DNA of 64,000 nt, from contig JBHGNT010000009.1 of NCBI GenBank assembly GCA_043228905.1, positions 12,772,001 to 12,836,000 of the forward strand. The letters are read 5' to 3'. The stretch is from Azolla caroliniana (Eukaryota; Polypodiophyta). The notes beneath the pieces were generated by a model. The model searched no databases and was not told the DNA's origin. It was given only the letters and a program-made list of their open reading frames with translations. Position numbers and translations under genes: made by a program. Of the stretch, positions 32,678-44,007 are shown one piece after another (position 1 is the stretch's first letter; each line of letters begins with the position of its first letter).

Positions 32678-33473
32678 TTGTACTCTTCTAAGAATCTCGG
32701 GACATCGTCCCCGTTGAACCGGCCAACTCGATCGACCACACTCTCGATGGCTTGTTGAGCCGCATCTTGCCTGCCTCACCTTCTTCCGTCTAGCATCCAT
32801 CACAATCTTTGCCATCATCTCCGCGAAGTCGAAGTCTTCGTCTTCCATCTCCTTCCTCCCTTGCCGCCTATTCACATCGGGTTCACCAGAGATGTCGCGG
32901 TATTCCGTGAGTACGTGTAAGATCTTAGGCGGGACCACGAGGGTCTTGGACTAGGGAGTAGAGGGGGAATGGAAACTTAGTTCAAGAGGGGAGGAGAAAG
33001 AATAGGACATAAACATAGAATGGATGGAGGCAAGATACACAAATGAGTTATATTAAGAAACACTAAACGCTTTACAACCATGGCCGCATAGGCCGAACGA
33101 AAACACTATATGGAACCCTAACCGGATAAGTAAAGTAAAGAAGATGATGAAAAAGAAACCCTAAGCGAAAACCTAACCCGAAATGATATGAAGAAGAAGA
33201 AGAACAGTAAAACCCTAGACAAAACCCTAAAACCGAAATAGAAACCCTCGACCTAAGTGGTATACCTCTCTCACTCAAAATAGGCAACCCCTCACAAGAG
33301 ACCCCTCCCTCCCTTTTATAGCCCAAGGAGGGAGGGACGTTATAATGTGGGATAAATTCTCCCCCTTATTTATTGTATACACCATTTTCCTACTATACAT
33401 GTGCACATGTTGCACATTGCCGACTTGCCTATTCCATCCCGGTTTCACACCAAAGCCGGAAATCTTCACGACA
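32678..33473 (-). mobile_element. G2C: truncated 5' end of a G2-like gypsy element
   Basis: An LTR (32893-33473, TGTCGCGG to CGACA) plus about 200 bases of gag. The gag start (VNRRQGRKEMEDEDF on the minus strand) parallels MNGRQGSRKMRG of G2A, and a capsid piece (ESVVDRVGRFNGDDVPRFLE) follows after frame breaks. Everything downstream is deleted. The outer flank is ACGTATGG, which resumes the C3 LTR. Confidence 0.85.
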
Positions 33474-33565
33474 ACGTATGGAAGCGTCAGACAAACCAGC
33501 TCAGCGGGATAGCAGCAGAAAATGAGAAAAGGTTTAATGGAGAACACAACACAGAGAATACGCGT

Positions 33566-33605
<40 letters not shown>

Positions 33606-33910
33606 AGAACATAAACTGAATTCAAAATATCACTCTGAAACTCTGTACATACAACATGCTAAACAACACTATTTATAAAAGTCCTCAAAAGGACTGACAA
33701 AAATACTATGTACTTCAATGCTCATACGAGCCACTGACACTAACTACAAGACAATGATTACCTACTAGTCTAGGCTACTACTAGGCTTTCGGTTCACTCT
33801 CTGATCCGTCTCCCCGATTTAGCCGGTTGTTTCCGGATACCATCCGGATACCAATCCGGCTCATCCTCCCGGATGCCAATCTGGATCTGGTTGAGCTCGC
33901 TCGCTCAACA
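33474..33910 (-). repeat. C3 3' LTR, main part
   Basis: Homologous to 46634-47075. TATAAATA-type box at about 33671-33678 on the minus strand, (GA/CT)n at 33569-33603 some 70 bases downstream of it. The missing first 14 bases are at 32664-32677, beyond G2C. Confidence 0.88.
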
Positions 33911-36900
33911 CTCCCCCTCAAGCTGAACTTGAGGTCGGATCGTGGTGTTAGTGTTTGTGGCAGCCGGTCCTTCTAGCGTCATTCCACCTTGCTCGCGCTC
34001 CTTGTCCGGTTCGCTTCCACTCCGGTACTGCGCACCTCGACCTCCTTGGTCGGCTTGTCTGCTCAACAGGCCCATTTCAGTTACTTCGTTGTTATAACTC
34101 CGGCGCTTGTCGATCCCTCGATTCCTCCATGTCGGTGTAGACTTCTGTTGCCTTCTCGTCCAGTTGGCCTTTAGTTGATCCAACTTCTTCGAATCTTGAA
34201 CCGAATCGGTTTCCTCCGATTCGTTCTTGTTCTTGTCCGAATCGGTCGCTCCCGATTCGTTCCGGCTCTTGTCCGAGTCGGTGTTCTCCAACTCGTCCCC
34301 CGGTTTGAGGCCCTTCACCACATCAGACCATGTCCGGGTGTTGGCCTTCTTCCGGTCGGCTATGTCCTTCTTGACTTTGCCACCACTGCTGCTTGCTCCG
34401 ACTTGTTTGGATGTGCCGACTCCTTCGATTGACTCGGCTTCCTTTTTCTTCCATTCATTCCCGTTTCTGTTGCAACTTGAATACCGAGATGCTGAATACC
34501 GAGCATCTCTGAAAAATGTTGCAACTTGTCCGATCTTAGCGGCTTGGTGAAGATGTCGGCAACCTGCCGATCCGTGTGAACATATTGAAGTTCAACTTTA
34601 CTGCTCAGGACCCGCTCACGAACAAAGTGATAATGCACTTCTATGTGCTTTGTCTGAGCATGGAATACAGGGTTCTTGGTGAGCTGAATGCTGCTCATGT
34701 TGTCACAATAGATCAGGACCGGGGTCAGTACCTTGATTCGGAGGTCATGCAGCAGTCGCCGAAGCCAGGTACCAGGACATTACCAATGCCATCGGGGGTT
34801 CGGATCAACTTGATCCCAAGAAAAAAATGAAGGTCCCCCAGGTCCTTCATTTCAAATGCGTCCGACAGCTGGGACTTCACTCGACTGATTTCAACCAGTC
34901 TAGGTTGGGTGATGACTAAATCATCTACATGAAGCAAAATGCAAACCGGACCGTTCAGACCATTCCGGATGAACAATGAAGACTCGGACTTGGAGGCCGC
35001 AAACCCCATCTTACGCAACCGGTGCGTGATCTTCGGATTCCAAGCTCGGGGGGCTTGCTTCAGACCGTAAAGCAACTTCTGGAGTCGGCACACTGCTGAC
35101 TTGTTCATCTCTGATTGGAATCCGGGGGGTTGGATCATATAGACCCATTCTTCAAGATCACCTTGAAGAAATGCATTCTTCACGTCGATTTGGTGAAGAT
35201 GCCATCCCCTTGGCGCAGCAACCGCCAGTACCACACAAACCGTCGTCATCTTCGCTACCGGAGCGAAGGTCTCGTCGTTGTCGATTCCGTGGGTCTGTGC
35301 GTATCCCTTCGCCACTAACCGGGCCTTGTACCGATTAGCCAAACTGTCGGCATTGTACTTTACCTTATACACCCACTTACATCAGATCGGTTTACAATGT
35401 CGGGGAGGGTCAACGAGGTCCCATGTGTTGTTGGCATCGAGTGCCCGCATATCTTCCTCCATAGAGGCACACCAATTTGTGTCCTTTTCCGCTTCTGCGT
35501 AGCTCTCCCGCTCATGCACTTCCGCCACCTTAGTCATGTACGCATAGTGATGCGCCATGTACTCATTGTACCCGTATCTCTTTACGAGATTCTTCTGGCG
35601 GGATGACCGGTGTAACTTGTCGTTACCCGGTTTGGGGCCTTTCTTGGACGGTTCAGACTCCCTTTCTGAAGATCCGCCTTCTTCCTTTCCGGGGTCAGAT
35701 CCGCTCCGATCTGACCCTTCACTGCTGGTATTGTATTCCAGCATCTTCTTCATCCCCTTCTCTTTGCGTGTGAACCGTCTCGTCGGTTCCTTGCGCGGGG
35801 AGAGCACGACAGAGCCCCACTACTCGCTGGTTCCTCATCGGACTGGTCATTCCGACCTAGTCGCTCATTCGGGCCACTTAGACGAAGTGAGATCGGACTC
35901 TCATCTAGAGTACTGAAGTCTTCATCTTCTTCCTAGACCTCCTTGGGCTCACTAGCCTCATCTTCCGGAATCGGGTCTTCATCGGGAGTTGGAGTTGATA
36001 GGGTGTACCATGATGCCGACTCATCAAACTCGACATCTCGACTTACTCGTACCTGTTTAGTCTGGGGGTTATAACACTTATACCCCTTCTGCTCATGCGA
36101 GTAACCGACTAGGATGCATTTCTCCGACTTCGGATCTAGCTTCTTCCGCTTGTCATCCGGTACATGCACATATGCTATGCTGCCGAATATTCGAAGGTGT
36201 CTCAAATTCGGTTTCCGCCCGAAATACAGCTCATGTGCTGACACCTTGTCTCCGATCCGGTTTTGGATGTAGACGGTCATCCAGACCGCCTCAACCTAGT
36301 AGAATTGGGGCATGCTTTTCTCCTCCAGCATTGCCCTTGCCGTGTCTACAATCGACCGGTTCTTCCTTTCGGCCACACTGTTTTGCTCCGGTGTGTATTT
36401 GCAGCTGAATTCTCTCTGAATTCCGTTCGGGTGTAGATAATTGTTGAATTGGCCAGAAAAGTATTATTTTCCACCATCCGACCGTAGACACTTGATCTTC
36501 CTCTCCATTTCCCGTTCAACTAAGCTTTGAAGGTTTCAGAAACATTCGAAGATTTCACTCTTCCTCTTAATGAGGTAGATCCATGTGTGCCGGTTGTAGT
36601 CGTTGATGAAGGAGATGGAATACCGACTCCTGCCAACACTAACGTTCTGTGCTGGTCCCATACATCCGAATGTATTAGATCGAGCTTGTTACGGCTCCGG
36701 TTTCGTTCGGTGGGGAATGGAAGTCGGTGTTGATTCCCGAGTTGGAAGGCTTCACATATTTGGGCCTTCCGGCCATTGAATTTTGGCTATCCGAACACAA
36801 CTTGTTTCATTTGCAGGTCTTGCAACCTCCGATAGTTGACGTGGCCAATCCGCTTATGCCAGAGATCGATGTCCGATTCAATCTTCTGTCCTTTGGAAAA

Positions 36901-37420
36901 CATGGCGATGCCGACATCATTAGTGTTGAGGATGAACATCCTCCCTTCTCTGCGCCCTTGAGCGATTATCTGGCCTTCTTCCTCGATGAAGCACCCGAGG
37001 TGCGTAAACTGCACTTGTATCCCCTAGTCGACGATTTGTCCAACTGACACCAGGTTCATTGTGATAGTCAGAACGTGTAGTACGTTCATCAGCTTCCCCT
37101 TTTGTCTGACATGGCTTAAAGGGACTTCTTCGACATGCACAATCAGGTGAGGGGTGTTGTCTCCGGTTTCGACAATCCCCGATTGTTCACGTTTTTCCAA
37201 AAAGGAGAACCACTCTTCATGGCTCGTCATGTGGTTGGACACTGTGTAATCAACATACCATACTTCCTCCAATTTGGAAGTAGTCTTCTTCATTGAGTTA
37301 GCCTTGTGCTTCATCACAAAGGCTTGCCCTTTACTGGTCTTCCCAGTTCTAGATCCTTCTGATCCTTCTGCGTAGTGCGAGCTTTGCCGGTTTTCCCGAC
37401 CGTCCTTGCCGGATCCGGAT
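33911..37420 (-). pseudogene. C3 pol: protease, integrase, reverse transcriptase, RNase H (decayed)
   Basis: On the minus strand: protease region (37317-37024) with WYVDYTVSNHMTSHEEW, so D-S-G has become D-Y-T; pre-integrase and integrase (36980-35933) including LWHKRIGHVN and a decayed core; reverse transcriptase (35372-34780) with HVDDLVI; then a deletion that fuses FFLGIKLIRTPDGI to YCDNMSSIQL of RNase H (34740-34360). A charged C-terminal extension with TDSDKNKNES-type repeats follows (34321-33905). Many stops and frameshifts; non-functional. Confidence 0.85.
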
Positions 37421-37424
37421 TTGT

Positions 37425-37450
37425 GGGTCGAAGCACGCTACGGTGTACCA
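37425..37450 (+). repeat. D1 left terminal inverted repeat
   Basis: Begins GGGTCGAAGCACGC. Pairs with 45637-45662 on the other strand, one mismatch (C/T at base 12). Weaker similarity (TTTTTGGCCA) continues inward. Confidence 0.88.
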
Positions 37451-38249
37451 GAAAAGTACTGTTTTTGGCCACAAAAATTGTCAGTACTTTCAATACTGTT
37501 AGTACTGAATAATTCAGAAAAAAAATTAGAGAAAAAGAAAATCGATTTTGGAGAGTGGGGTGACTGTAGTACAAGTGTCATTTACTGTAGAAGGAGTGGG
37601 GGGAACACGTGAGGAGATGTTCTTCCATTTTGGGGGCTATTTTCCCCTCACGTCGATTTTGGCGCTTCCCCTAGTTACACAAGTAATACTAAACGTGATA
37701 TGTGTTCTACACACCTAGTTACATAACTTGTACTAATTACACCAACATTATTAATCTTGAACAATATTAGTACTAAACGTGATATGTGTTTGACACACCT
37801 CATTTCCAAATTACAATAACTGTACTATTATTCAGCAATTTACTATACACCTTGTTCCCAAATTACATTACTAGTACTAATTCCCAAGTTACACAAACAA
37901 TACTAATAGTCAACAGTGTACTATAAGTATAGTGTTTACTAAACTAATACTAGGCAAGTTGCAATATAGATTGGACGATGTTGTACTTGGTTCCCTTTTA
38001 GTACTACTAATTCTAGAAAATATCCCTTCAACTATACATACTAATTATATATTAAGAGTACTGCCAATACTAACCCACATAATTAGGGTTCCACATAATA
38101 GTTGTTAGAGATTACACTAAATTTGAAGTATGAATTGTGGCATACACTAGTTCTAGTCCAAATGTTAATTGACATCATATAATACAAACAATAGAATAGT
38201 AGAGCCACATACCGTACGAGTGTACTTTTAAACCCCAAGCATAGTACCA
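37451..38249. other. D1 left arm, AT-rich, no coding frame
   Basis: Dense in short repeats such as AGTACT, TAGTACTAA and two copies of TACTAAACGTGATATGTG (about 37687 and 37772). Subterminal repeats of this kind often bind a transposase. It also serves as the 3' flank of the RING-H2 gene. Confidence 0.5.
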
Positions 38250-39524
38250 CTAAGCCGCAATTGTAGTTTTACAGTCCATACATGTATTCTCTTTCTCAAA
38301 ATGATACTTAGCACATAGCACATGATATGTGTGCAAGCATGGTGTAATCACAACATCCATAGCCTCCAGCTTGAATCCGAGGCCACAAAATATACACCTG
38401 GAAGATTGCAAACACAAGTTATAATATATTAGTTGCTCACTTATTTATACCAAAGAAGTAGAAATAAATAACTTTTAAAGCCAATACCGTGATATAGTTA
38501 TACTAGTAATGGTACTTTCTATACCACTTGGGTGCTCAATTACAGGATTTTGTTTTAAATCCTGCATCAAGCATGAAAGGTTCTCAGAATGCAACTTTAA
38601 GGCTGACAACTTATTATCTATTTCTTCATGTGCATTCCTGCAAGTATCAAGGTCTCTCATCTGTGAACGTAATTGAGTGCCCATATTGTTCAGCTCTTTC
38701 TTCAACTCCTCTTTCAACACCTCACTTTCTGAATTTTGGATTGTCGATGCAATCCATTCATATGTAGTTTTTATTGAAGAAAATTTCTTTTCTGCCTGTA
38801 TCTCAACTGATTTAACTACTTCCAAATCAGCAAGTAGTGCTTGTATTCTTGAGCTCATAGAAGCTGTGCAACCGGCCCTCATCTGTTCATGCTTTTCAGT
38901 CATTGTGGCCCGTACCTTTGCCTCTAGAACTTGGTGGACAAGTGTTGTAGCTGGAATATCCACATGAGAGGTTCTAGATGACTTCAAGCCAGTGCTAGTA
39001 CTGGAGGACCCTTTGTAATGTTCTGACCGGTGCCGATTAAAATCTTCCCAATTTACATCAATGCCACCTTGAACTTCACATGCAAAAGCACGTGCAAAAA
39101 CAGTACCCACCTCATTGTTAGTGATTTGATTTGTATCATAAACATGTTCATATCTCGTCTTCAATAAATTCATGTATTCCCTCTTCAAACCACTTATGTG
39201 GAATCCTCGCCTTGTGTCAGGATGTGCTGACCCCCAAGTTTTTAACAACCACTCTCTCAGCTCTGGATAAACGTCAGGTCGTGCTCGAAGGAAATAATTC
39301 CATCCAAGAGGTGTGTCTCGACTGATGGAGTGGTACATCTTCTTTCTCTGTGTTGATGAATTCATCACCCTTTCTCTTGTGGGTGTCTTCTTGCTTTCTT
39401 TCATGGGTGTCCTTCTTCCTTCCTTCACTGGTGTCTTCACCTTCTCTTTCATTAATGTCTTCTTTATGGGTGTCCTTCTCGTCATTGTCCTAGTCAACAC
39501 AATTCTCAGGGAATGAATATGCAT
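38250..39524 (-). CDS. D1 spliced gene: basic repeats, coiled coil and C-terminal RING-H2 finger
   Basis: Predicted 394-residue protein from two coding exons: 39524-38488 and 38397-38250, with a 90-base GT-AG intron (38487-38398) splitting a codon. Residues about 15-55 are basic repeats with TP motifs (KTPVKEGRRTPMKESKKTP). About 70-180 is an unrecognised domain (GWNYFLRARPDVYPELREW). About 200-335 is largely coiled coil. Exon 2 supplies a finger with C347, C350, C366, H368, H371, C374, C385 and C388, which fits C3H2C3 spacing of RING-H2 ubiquitin ligases. A 5'-UTR intron is likely, with an acceptor (TTTTCTTCTAG) just before the start and a donor-like GTATGT near 40076. The splice is my prediction; if wrong, the unspliced frame ends at 38475. 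Role in the element unknown. Confidence 0.62.
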
Positions 39525-39578
39525 GTACTAGAAGAAAACTCAAGCAATTACCATCAACACATAGCAAATCATCACATT

Positions 39579-39900
39579 GCATGTACAAACCATGTCAAAC
39601 ACACAATAACCCTAAATAGTTAGAAAAAAACTCATCCATGTCAAATACACAGACAATAAAAACAGACGGATAGGAAAGTCAAAGAAAACGAAAACATTGT
39701 AAATCATCATAGCCAACTCCATCACATCGCATGTACAAGCCATGTCAAACACACAAAAACCCAAAATAGTCGGAAAAAAACTCATCCATGTCAAACTCAC
39801 ACAAAATAAAACAGATGGATAGGAAACAAGAACAAAACGAAAACATAGCAACTCATCATAGCCAACTCCATTTACGTTGCATGTACAAACATATCTAACA
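39579..39900. repeat. Tandem repeat, 150-base period
   Basis: Three copies of GCATGTACAA start at 39579, 39729 and 39879, exactly 150 bases apart, with good similarity between units one and two. It lies in the predicted 5'-UTR intron of the D1 gene. Confidence 0.75.
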
Positions 39901-40514
39901 CACAACCACCTCGATCAAAATATTGTCATACATTTTTAAAAGAAACACAGAGAAAACAAAAACATACCAGTTGGGCATGCAACACATAGACTATGAATAA
40001 TCAAAACCTAAAAATGGCCATACACATGCAAATAAAAAACAGACACACAGGAAACATTCACAAAAAGAAAACATACCAGTTGGGCATGCAACACAGAGAA
40101 TACCTGGAGGTCGTACAACTTGCAGAGGTACCACACCCTGTTGATTTCGACACCTTGGGAGCACACCAAGCCTTCAAAATCACCTATATGCAAGAGGTTG
40201 TTGACAAGGCTGCTGCAGAGAAGACAAACGAGCATACACAAGGAAGGAAAATCAACAACACATACAACAGGCAGGGGAAACAAAAATCTCTGCGTATACA
40301 GAGTTCAGAGATCGAACTTAGCACAGAGGGGAACACAAGAACAGCTACACGGGGAAACAGAGAATCGAAGGTGGAGCGAGAGAGAGAAACAGAAAGAAAG
40401 AAAGAAATAGAGCTTCGAAGGTGGAGTGAGAGAGAGAAAGAGAGAGATAGACCTGTAATAGATATGTCGTCTTTCTTTAACTTTCTGCCACTGTCTATCT
40501 GACAACTTCGAGAC

Positions 40515-40518
<4 letters not shown>

Positions 40519-40570
<52 letters not shown>
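40519..40570. repeat. (GA)n microsatellite at the LINE 3' end
   Basis: About 26 GA units, directly next to the last bases of the LINE 3' UTR (read on the minus strand). Confidence 0.95.
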
Positions 40571-40574
<4 letters not shown>

Positions 40575-40626
40575 ATTATCGTCTTCGGAGATCAAATATG
40601 ACCTATGAGACCAAAAATATTACATT

Positions 40627-43600
40627 TCACGTGATACGTGTGAAAGTGAGTAGTGACTCTCGATGTTCAAGAACTTTACCAATGAATGTTGCAATCGAGA
40701 GTGCACATTGTGGTTGTGAGAGGAATTCATGCAAAGATTGGGCTCGATCGAAGAGATGTGGAAAGCATGGTCGAATATGATCAAAGGCAGAGCATTGTAT
40801 CAAAGTGTGATACTCAGACTCGCGAACTTGTTTAGGGCAAAGTGTGCATAGCCGACCACTCTCATCACTTGTACCCCAACGCCCTGTTTCACATCGCAAT
40901 GCATGTGAGCTAAGTCGCATGGAAGCAATGGTTCGAATGGCAGATAACGGTATGGGCTCTAACATGTATGGATGTGTACGATTTCCCCGTTCCGCAAAGA
41001 ATATGGTTTTGTAGTTAGGTGCAACATGTGTAGTATAATGTGTGAAGCGTGAGCCTCCACATTTGTCCCATGTCATGATACATTGGCGTTGCAAAAATGC
41101 CTCATTTACAGAGGAATCTAATGATGCATCATGAAGCAAGTGTCTCGCATCCCATCTACCAAACCATTTTTCTATATCTTGCATCCAACCGGAACACAAA
41201 ATTTTGCTTTTATGCGTCTTTTGGATCTTTTTGCTTGCTTCCCACGCAATTCTAGGAAGTCGATGTGAGGGACTTTTTTGAACCTTAAGCATGTATTCAA
41301 CAACCCTTTCCATGGCCATGATCTCAATGGGAAGCAATCCCGTCTCAAGGAGGAGGAGGGTGTAGGGCGTTTGTTTCTTAACTTGTAGAAACTTTGTAAG
41401 AAAATGCTTTTGGACATTTTCAAACTCTTTCCACATAGACTTAGGGATGCTACCGCCCCATACTTCCACCCCATAGAGAAGAACTGGTGTCACCAAAGTG
41501 TCAAAAAGATATTTCTTGAGGACCCAACACTTAATATCTCCAAGATTGCATGTGTTCTCAAATGCATAGTATGCTCGTTTGCCCGCCTCTAAGCGGCGTG
41601 TAGCACATTCATTCCATCTATGATTTGAAGGAACTTCAAGGCCAAGATATTTGAAGCTTTCCACACATTCAAGTGGCTCATTGTTGTACATAATGCATGG
41701 TTTATCTCTTTTTTGGCTCTTCACAAGCATAATCTTTGTTTTAGAGCTATTGACACTTAATTTAGTATGCATGCAAAATTTTTCCAATGCCTTCATAAGC
41801 TTTTGTGCATCTCCTAAAGTATTTGCAAAAAGCACTACGTCATCTGCATATAGCAAAAGCATAATCACAACATTCCCAATGGCAACTTCTTCAACACATT
41901 CTTCCTTTGCAAACTTGGTAACCATTTCTTCCAATTCATCAATGCATAGACCAAATAGTGTTGGTGAGAGTGGGCATCCTTGCTTAACACCAATCGTGCT
42001 TTTGAAAAAATCTGAAAGTTTATCTTTCATGCGCACACAACATATAACCTTCTCATAAATTCGGGAAATTGCAAGCATATATTCATTTGGCACATCAAGT
42101 TCTTCCATTCGCCTCCAAAGATGCTCACGAGGTACCATATCAAAAGCTTTCTTGAAGTCTACAAAGCAACAATATAAACCTTTACCTCTAAGGCGACTTT
42201 CCTCCATTAATACTCGAAGGGTGATAAGGTGATCAATGGTGCTATGGTGTTTCCGAAAGCCAGCTTGTCCATAAGCTCTCTTACCACTTTTTTCAGCCCA
42301 TACACTTATCTTTGATTCCATTATACATCCAAATAGTTTTGCCATTAATGAGCCAACCATGATGGTTCGATAGTTGTTTACATTATTTATATCTCCACCT
42401 TTATGTAAAGGTTTGATCCAATTTGTAGTCCAATCGTACGGCATACCATGTTGTAATGCATCATTAAACATATCGCTTATCCATATATGTGCTTCCTTTC
42501 CCGTCCATTTGAGCATTTCAGCCTTTATACATTGAAGATCGCTTGCCTTTCGAGAGGCCAATTTCTTAAGTCCTATGCATATATCTTCAATTGTAAAGAA
42601 GGAAGGCATATGTGAAAGAGAACCATAACACATCATCTTTCCGGCAAGAGATAACTCATATAAATTCTTACAATGCATAGACAAGTCGTGAAGAGTTAAG
42701 TCACCATAACTCTCAACACGTTTTCCCTTTAGATTTCCCCAAAATTTAGCACATGCATGTGCTTTCTCTTGCGTTTGGATAAATTGTTGAGTAACTTCCC
42801 ATATTCTTCTCTTTCTTTGAATAAGCCTTTTATACTCATGCAAATGCTTTTGGTAATTCTCTTTATCCTTAACTACATCCAAAACCATAAGGCACTTTCG
42901 AGCTTCACGACATTCTTTATCAAACCATTTTTTCCTAAGTTTCTTGGTGCATTTCCAAGATGTGCGGTTGGTCGAAAAACATTTGTTTGTACATGAGAGA
43001 ATGACTTTCTTGAAAGCTTCCCATTTGCATTCTAGTGTGGCACCATGTTGTATCTTTGTCATTTGTAACATATCCTCAACCATCTTGGAATACATGGGTG
43101 CTCGCTTAAGGTTCATGCTCAAGTGCGGTTGTTTATTATCTTCAATAGCCTTCTCACAATCAAACCTATGCATACATTTGAGATCAATACATAAAGGCCT
43201 ATGATCTGATTCCGGTGTCCATTCACCAAGTGAGAATTTATGTATACGATCCAAAATACCTTCGGAAAGTAGCACATAATCAATCATACTATTTCCGTTG
43301 TATTTTCTACATGTAAAACCATTAGTGTTGGGCCATAAGGAAATACCATTTGCAATAAGCAATCCGGTACTATTGCACATTTGTAGGAGTAACTTCCCAA
43401 ATTGGTCCGGATCTTTTTCATCGCTAGAAGAGCGGTTATACATTTGCATATCCTCTTGCATCCTTGAGATATGTGGCATGAAAGATTCTTGTGAATCAAG
43501 TTGGAAACTTCTTGTACGAGCATTCATGTCACCAAAGACAATAACTTCCCCTTTGAATTTGAAATAAGCAATATCATCTTCTAGATTGGCAAACGGTTGA

Positions 43601-44001
43601 TCTTTATCCAAACAAGCATAAAAGTTAGAATCTTGATGAGGAATGTAACATCCAATAACAAAAGTGGGCAAATCATTAGGTGTTTCTATTTTGAGCCATA
43701 TGTAGCATTTATTTTCATCATTTTTTATGATTGACACATATTTCTCTATTTCCTTCTTAATCAAACATGCCACCCCTCCTTGTCCTCTTCTTTGTCTTGG
43801 ATTTTTCTTCCATATCAAAGAGTGTACATTATAGTTTCCTAAACCTTGAATCCTTTGAGTATCATGCTCCCATGTTTCAACAAGAAGTGTGATATCCGAG
43901 TCATTGGTGAACTCCTCTATGCCAAATCCCGCATTCCATGGGTATCCATTGCAATTCCAAAAGCATAGTCGTAAAAGGCGTGGGTTAGTCTCATAGATCA
44001 C
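40627..44001 (-). CDS. LINE ORF2: endonuclease and reverse transcriptase
   Basis: 1124 codons open. The N-terminal APE-type endonuclease has NCNG near residue 16, VETW near 43, FGDMNAR at about 156-162 and SDHR at 265-268, so its catalytic set is present; it nicks target DNA. Reverse transcriptase spans about 520-780 with FVDFKKAFD, KQGCPLSP and an intact YADD at 718-721. A CCHC-like motif (CTLC...H....C) lies near 1065. No ATG precedes the endonuclease: the first codon shown is GTG, and the frame is continuous upstream into ORF1 across a single TAG (44010-44008). Expression by readthrough or reinitiation is therefore likely. I do not assign a clade. Confidence 0.92.
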   Translation of the reverse strand: MIYETNPRLLRLCFWNCNGYPWNAGFGIEEFTNDSDITLLVETWEHDTQRIQGLGNYNVHSLIWKKNPRQRRGQGGVACLIKKEIEKYVSIIKNDENKCYIWLKIETPNDLPTFVIGCYIPHQDSNFYACLDKDQPFANLEDDIAYFKFKGEVIVFGDMNARTRSFQLDSQESFMPHISRMQEDMQMYNRSSSDEKDPDQFGKLLLQMCNSTGLLIANGISLWPNTNGFTCRKYNGNSMIDYVLLSEGILDRIHKFSLGEWTPESDHRPLCIDLKCMHRFDCEKAIEDNKQPHLSMNLKRAPMYSKMVEDMLQMTKIQHGATLECKWEAFKKVILSCTNKCFSTNRTSWKCTKKLRKKWFDKECREARKCLMVLDVVKDKENYQKHLHEYKRLIQRKRRIWEVTQQFIQTQEKAHACAKFWGNLKGKRVESYGDLTLHDLSMHCKNLYELSLAGKMMCYGSLSHMPSFFTIEDICIGLKKLASRKASDLQCIKAEMLKWTGKEAHIWISDMFNDALQHGMPYDWTTNWIKPLHKGGDINNVNNYRTIMVGSLMAKLFGCIMESKISVWAEKSGKRAYGQAGFRKHHSTIDHLITLRVLMEESRLRGKGLYCCFVDFKKAFDMVPREHLWRRMEELDVPNEYMLAISRIYEKVICCVRMKDKLSDFFKSTIGVKQGCPLSPTLFGLCIDELEEMVTKFAKEECVEEVAIGNVVIMLLLYADDVVLFANTLGDAQKLMKALEKFCMHTKLSVNSSKTKIMLVKSQKRDKPCIMYNNEPLECVESFKYLGLEVPSNHRWNECATRRLEAGKRAYYAFENTCNLGDIKCWVLKKYLFDTLVTPVLLYGVEVWGGSIPKSMWKEFENVQKHFLTKFLQVKKQTPYTLLLLETGLLPIEIMAMERVVEYMLKVQKSPSHRLPRIAWEASKKIQKTHKSKILCSGWMQDIEKWFGRWDARHLLHDASLDSSVNEAFLQRQCIMTWDKCGGSRFTHYTTHVAPNYKTIFFAERGNRTHPYMLEPIPLSAIRTIASMRLSSHALRCETGRWGTSDESGRLCTLCPKQVRESEYHTLIQCSAFDHIRPCFPHLFDRAQSLHEFLSQPQCALSIATFIGKVLEHRESLLTFTRIT

Positions 44002-44007
44002 GTGTCC

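Noticed and set aside
37421-37424. Calling D1 a hAT or Mutator element
   Set aside because: The duplication is 4 bases (ttgt) when C3 gag is rejoined, not 8 or 9, and the ends do not start CAGGG-like.
39993-40502. 169-codon plus-strand frame in D1
   Set aside because: It overlaps the predicted leader of the minus-strand RING-H2 gene and ends in low-complexity Arg/Glu from a GA repeat. No domain or plausible start context.
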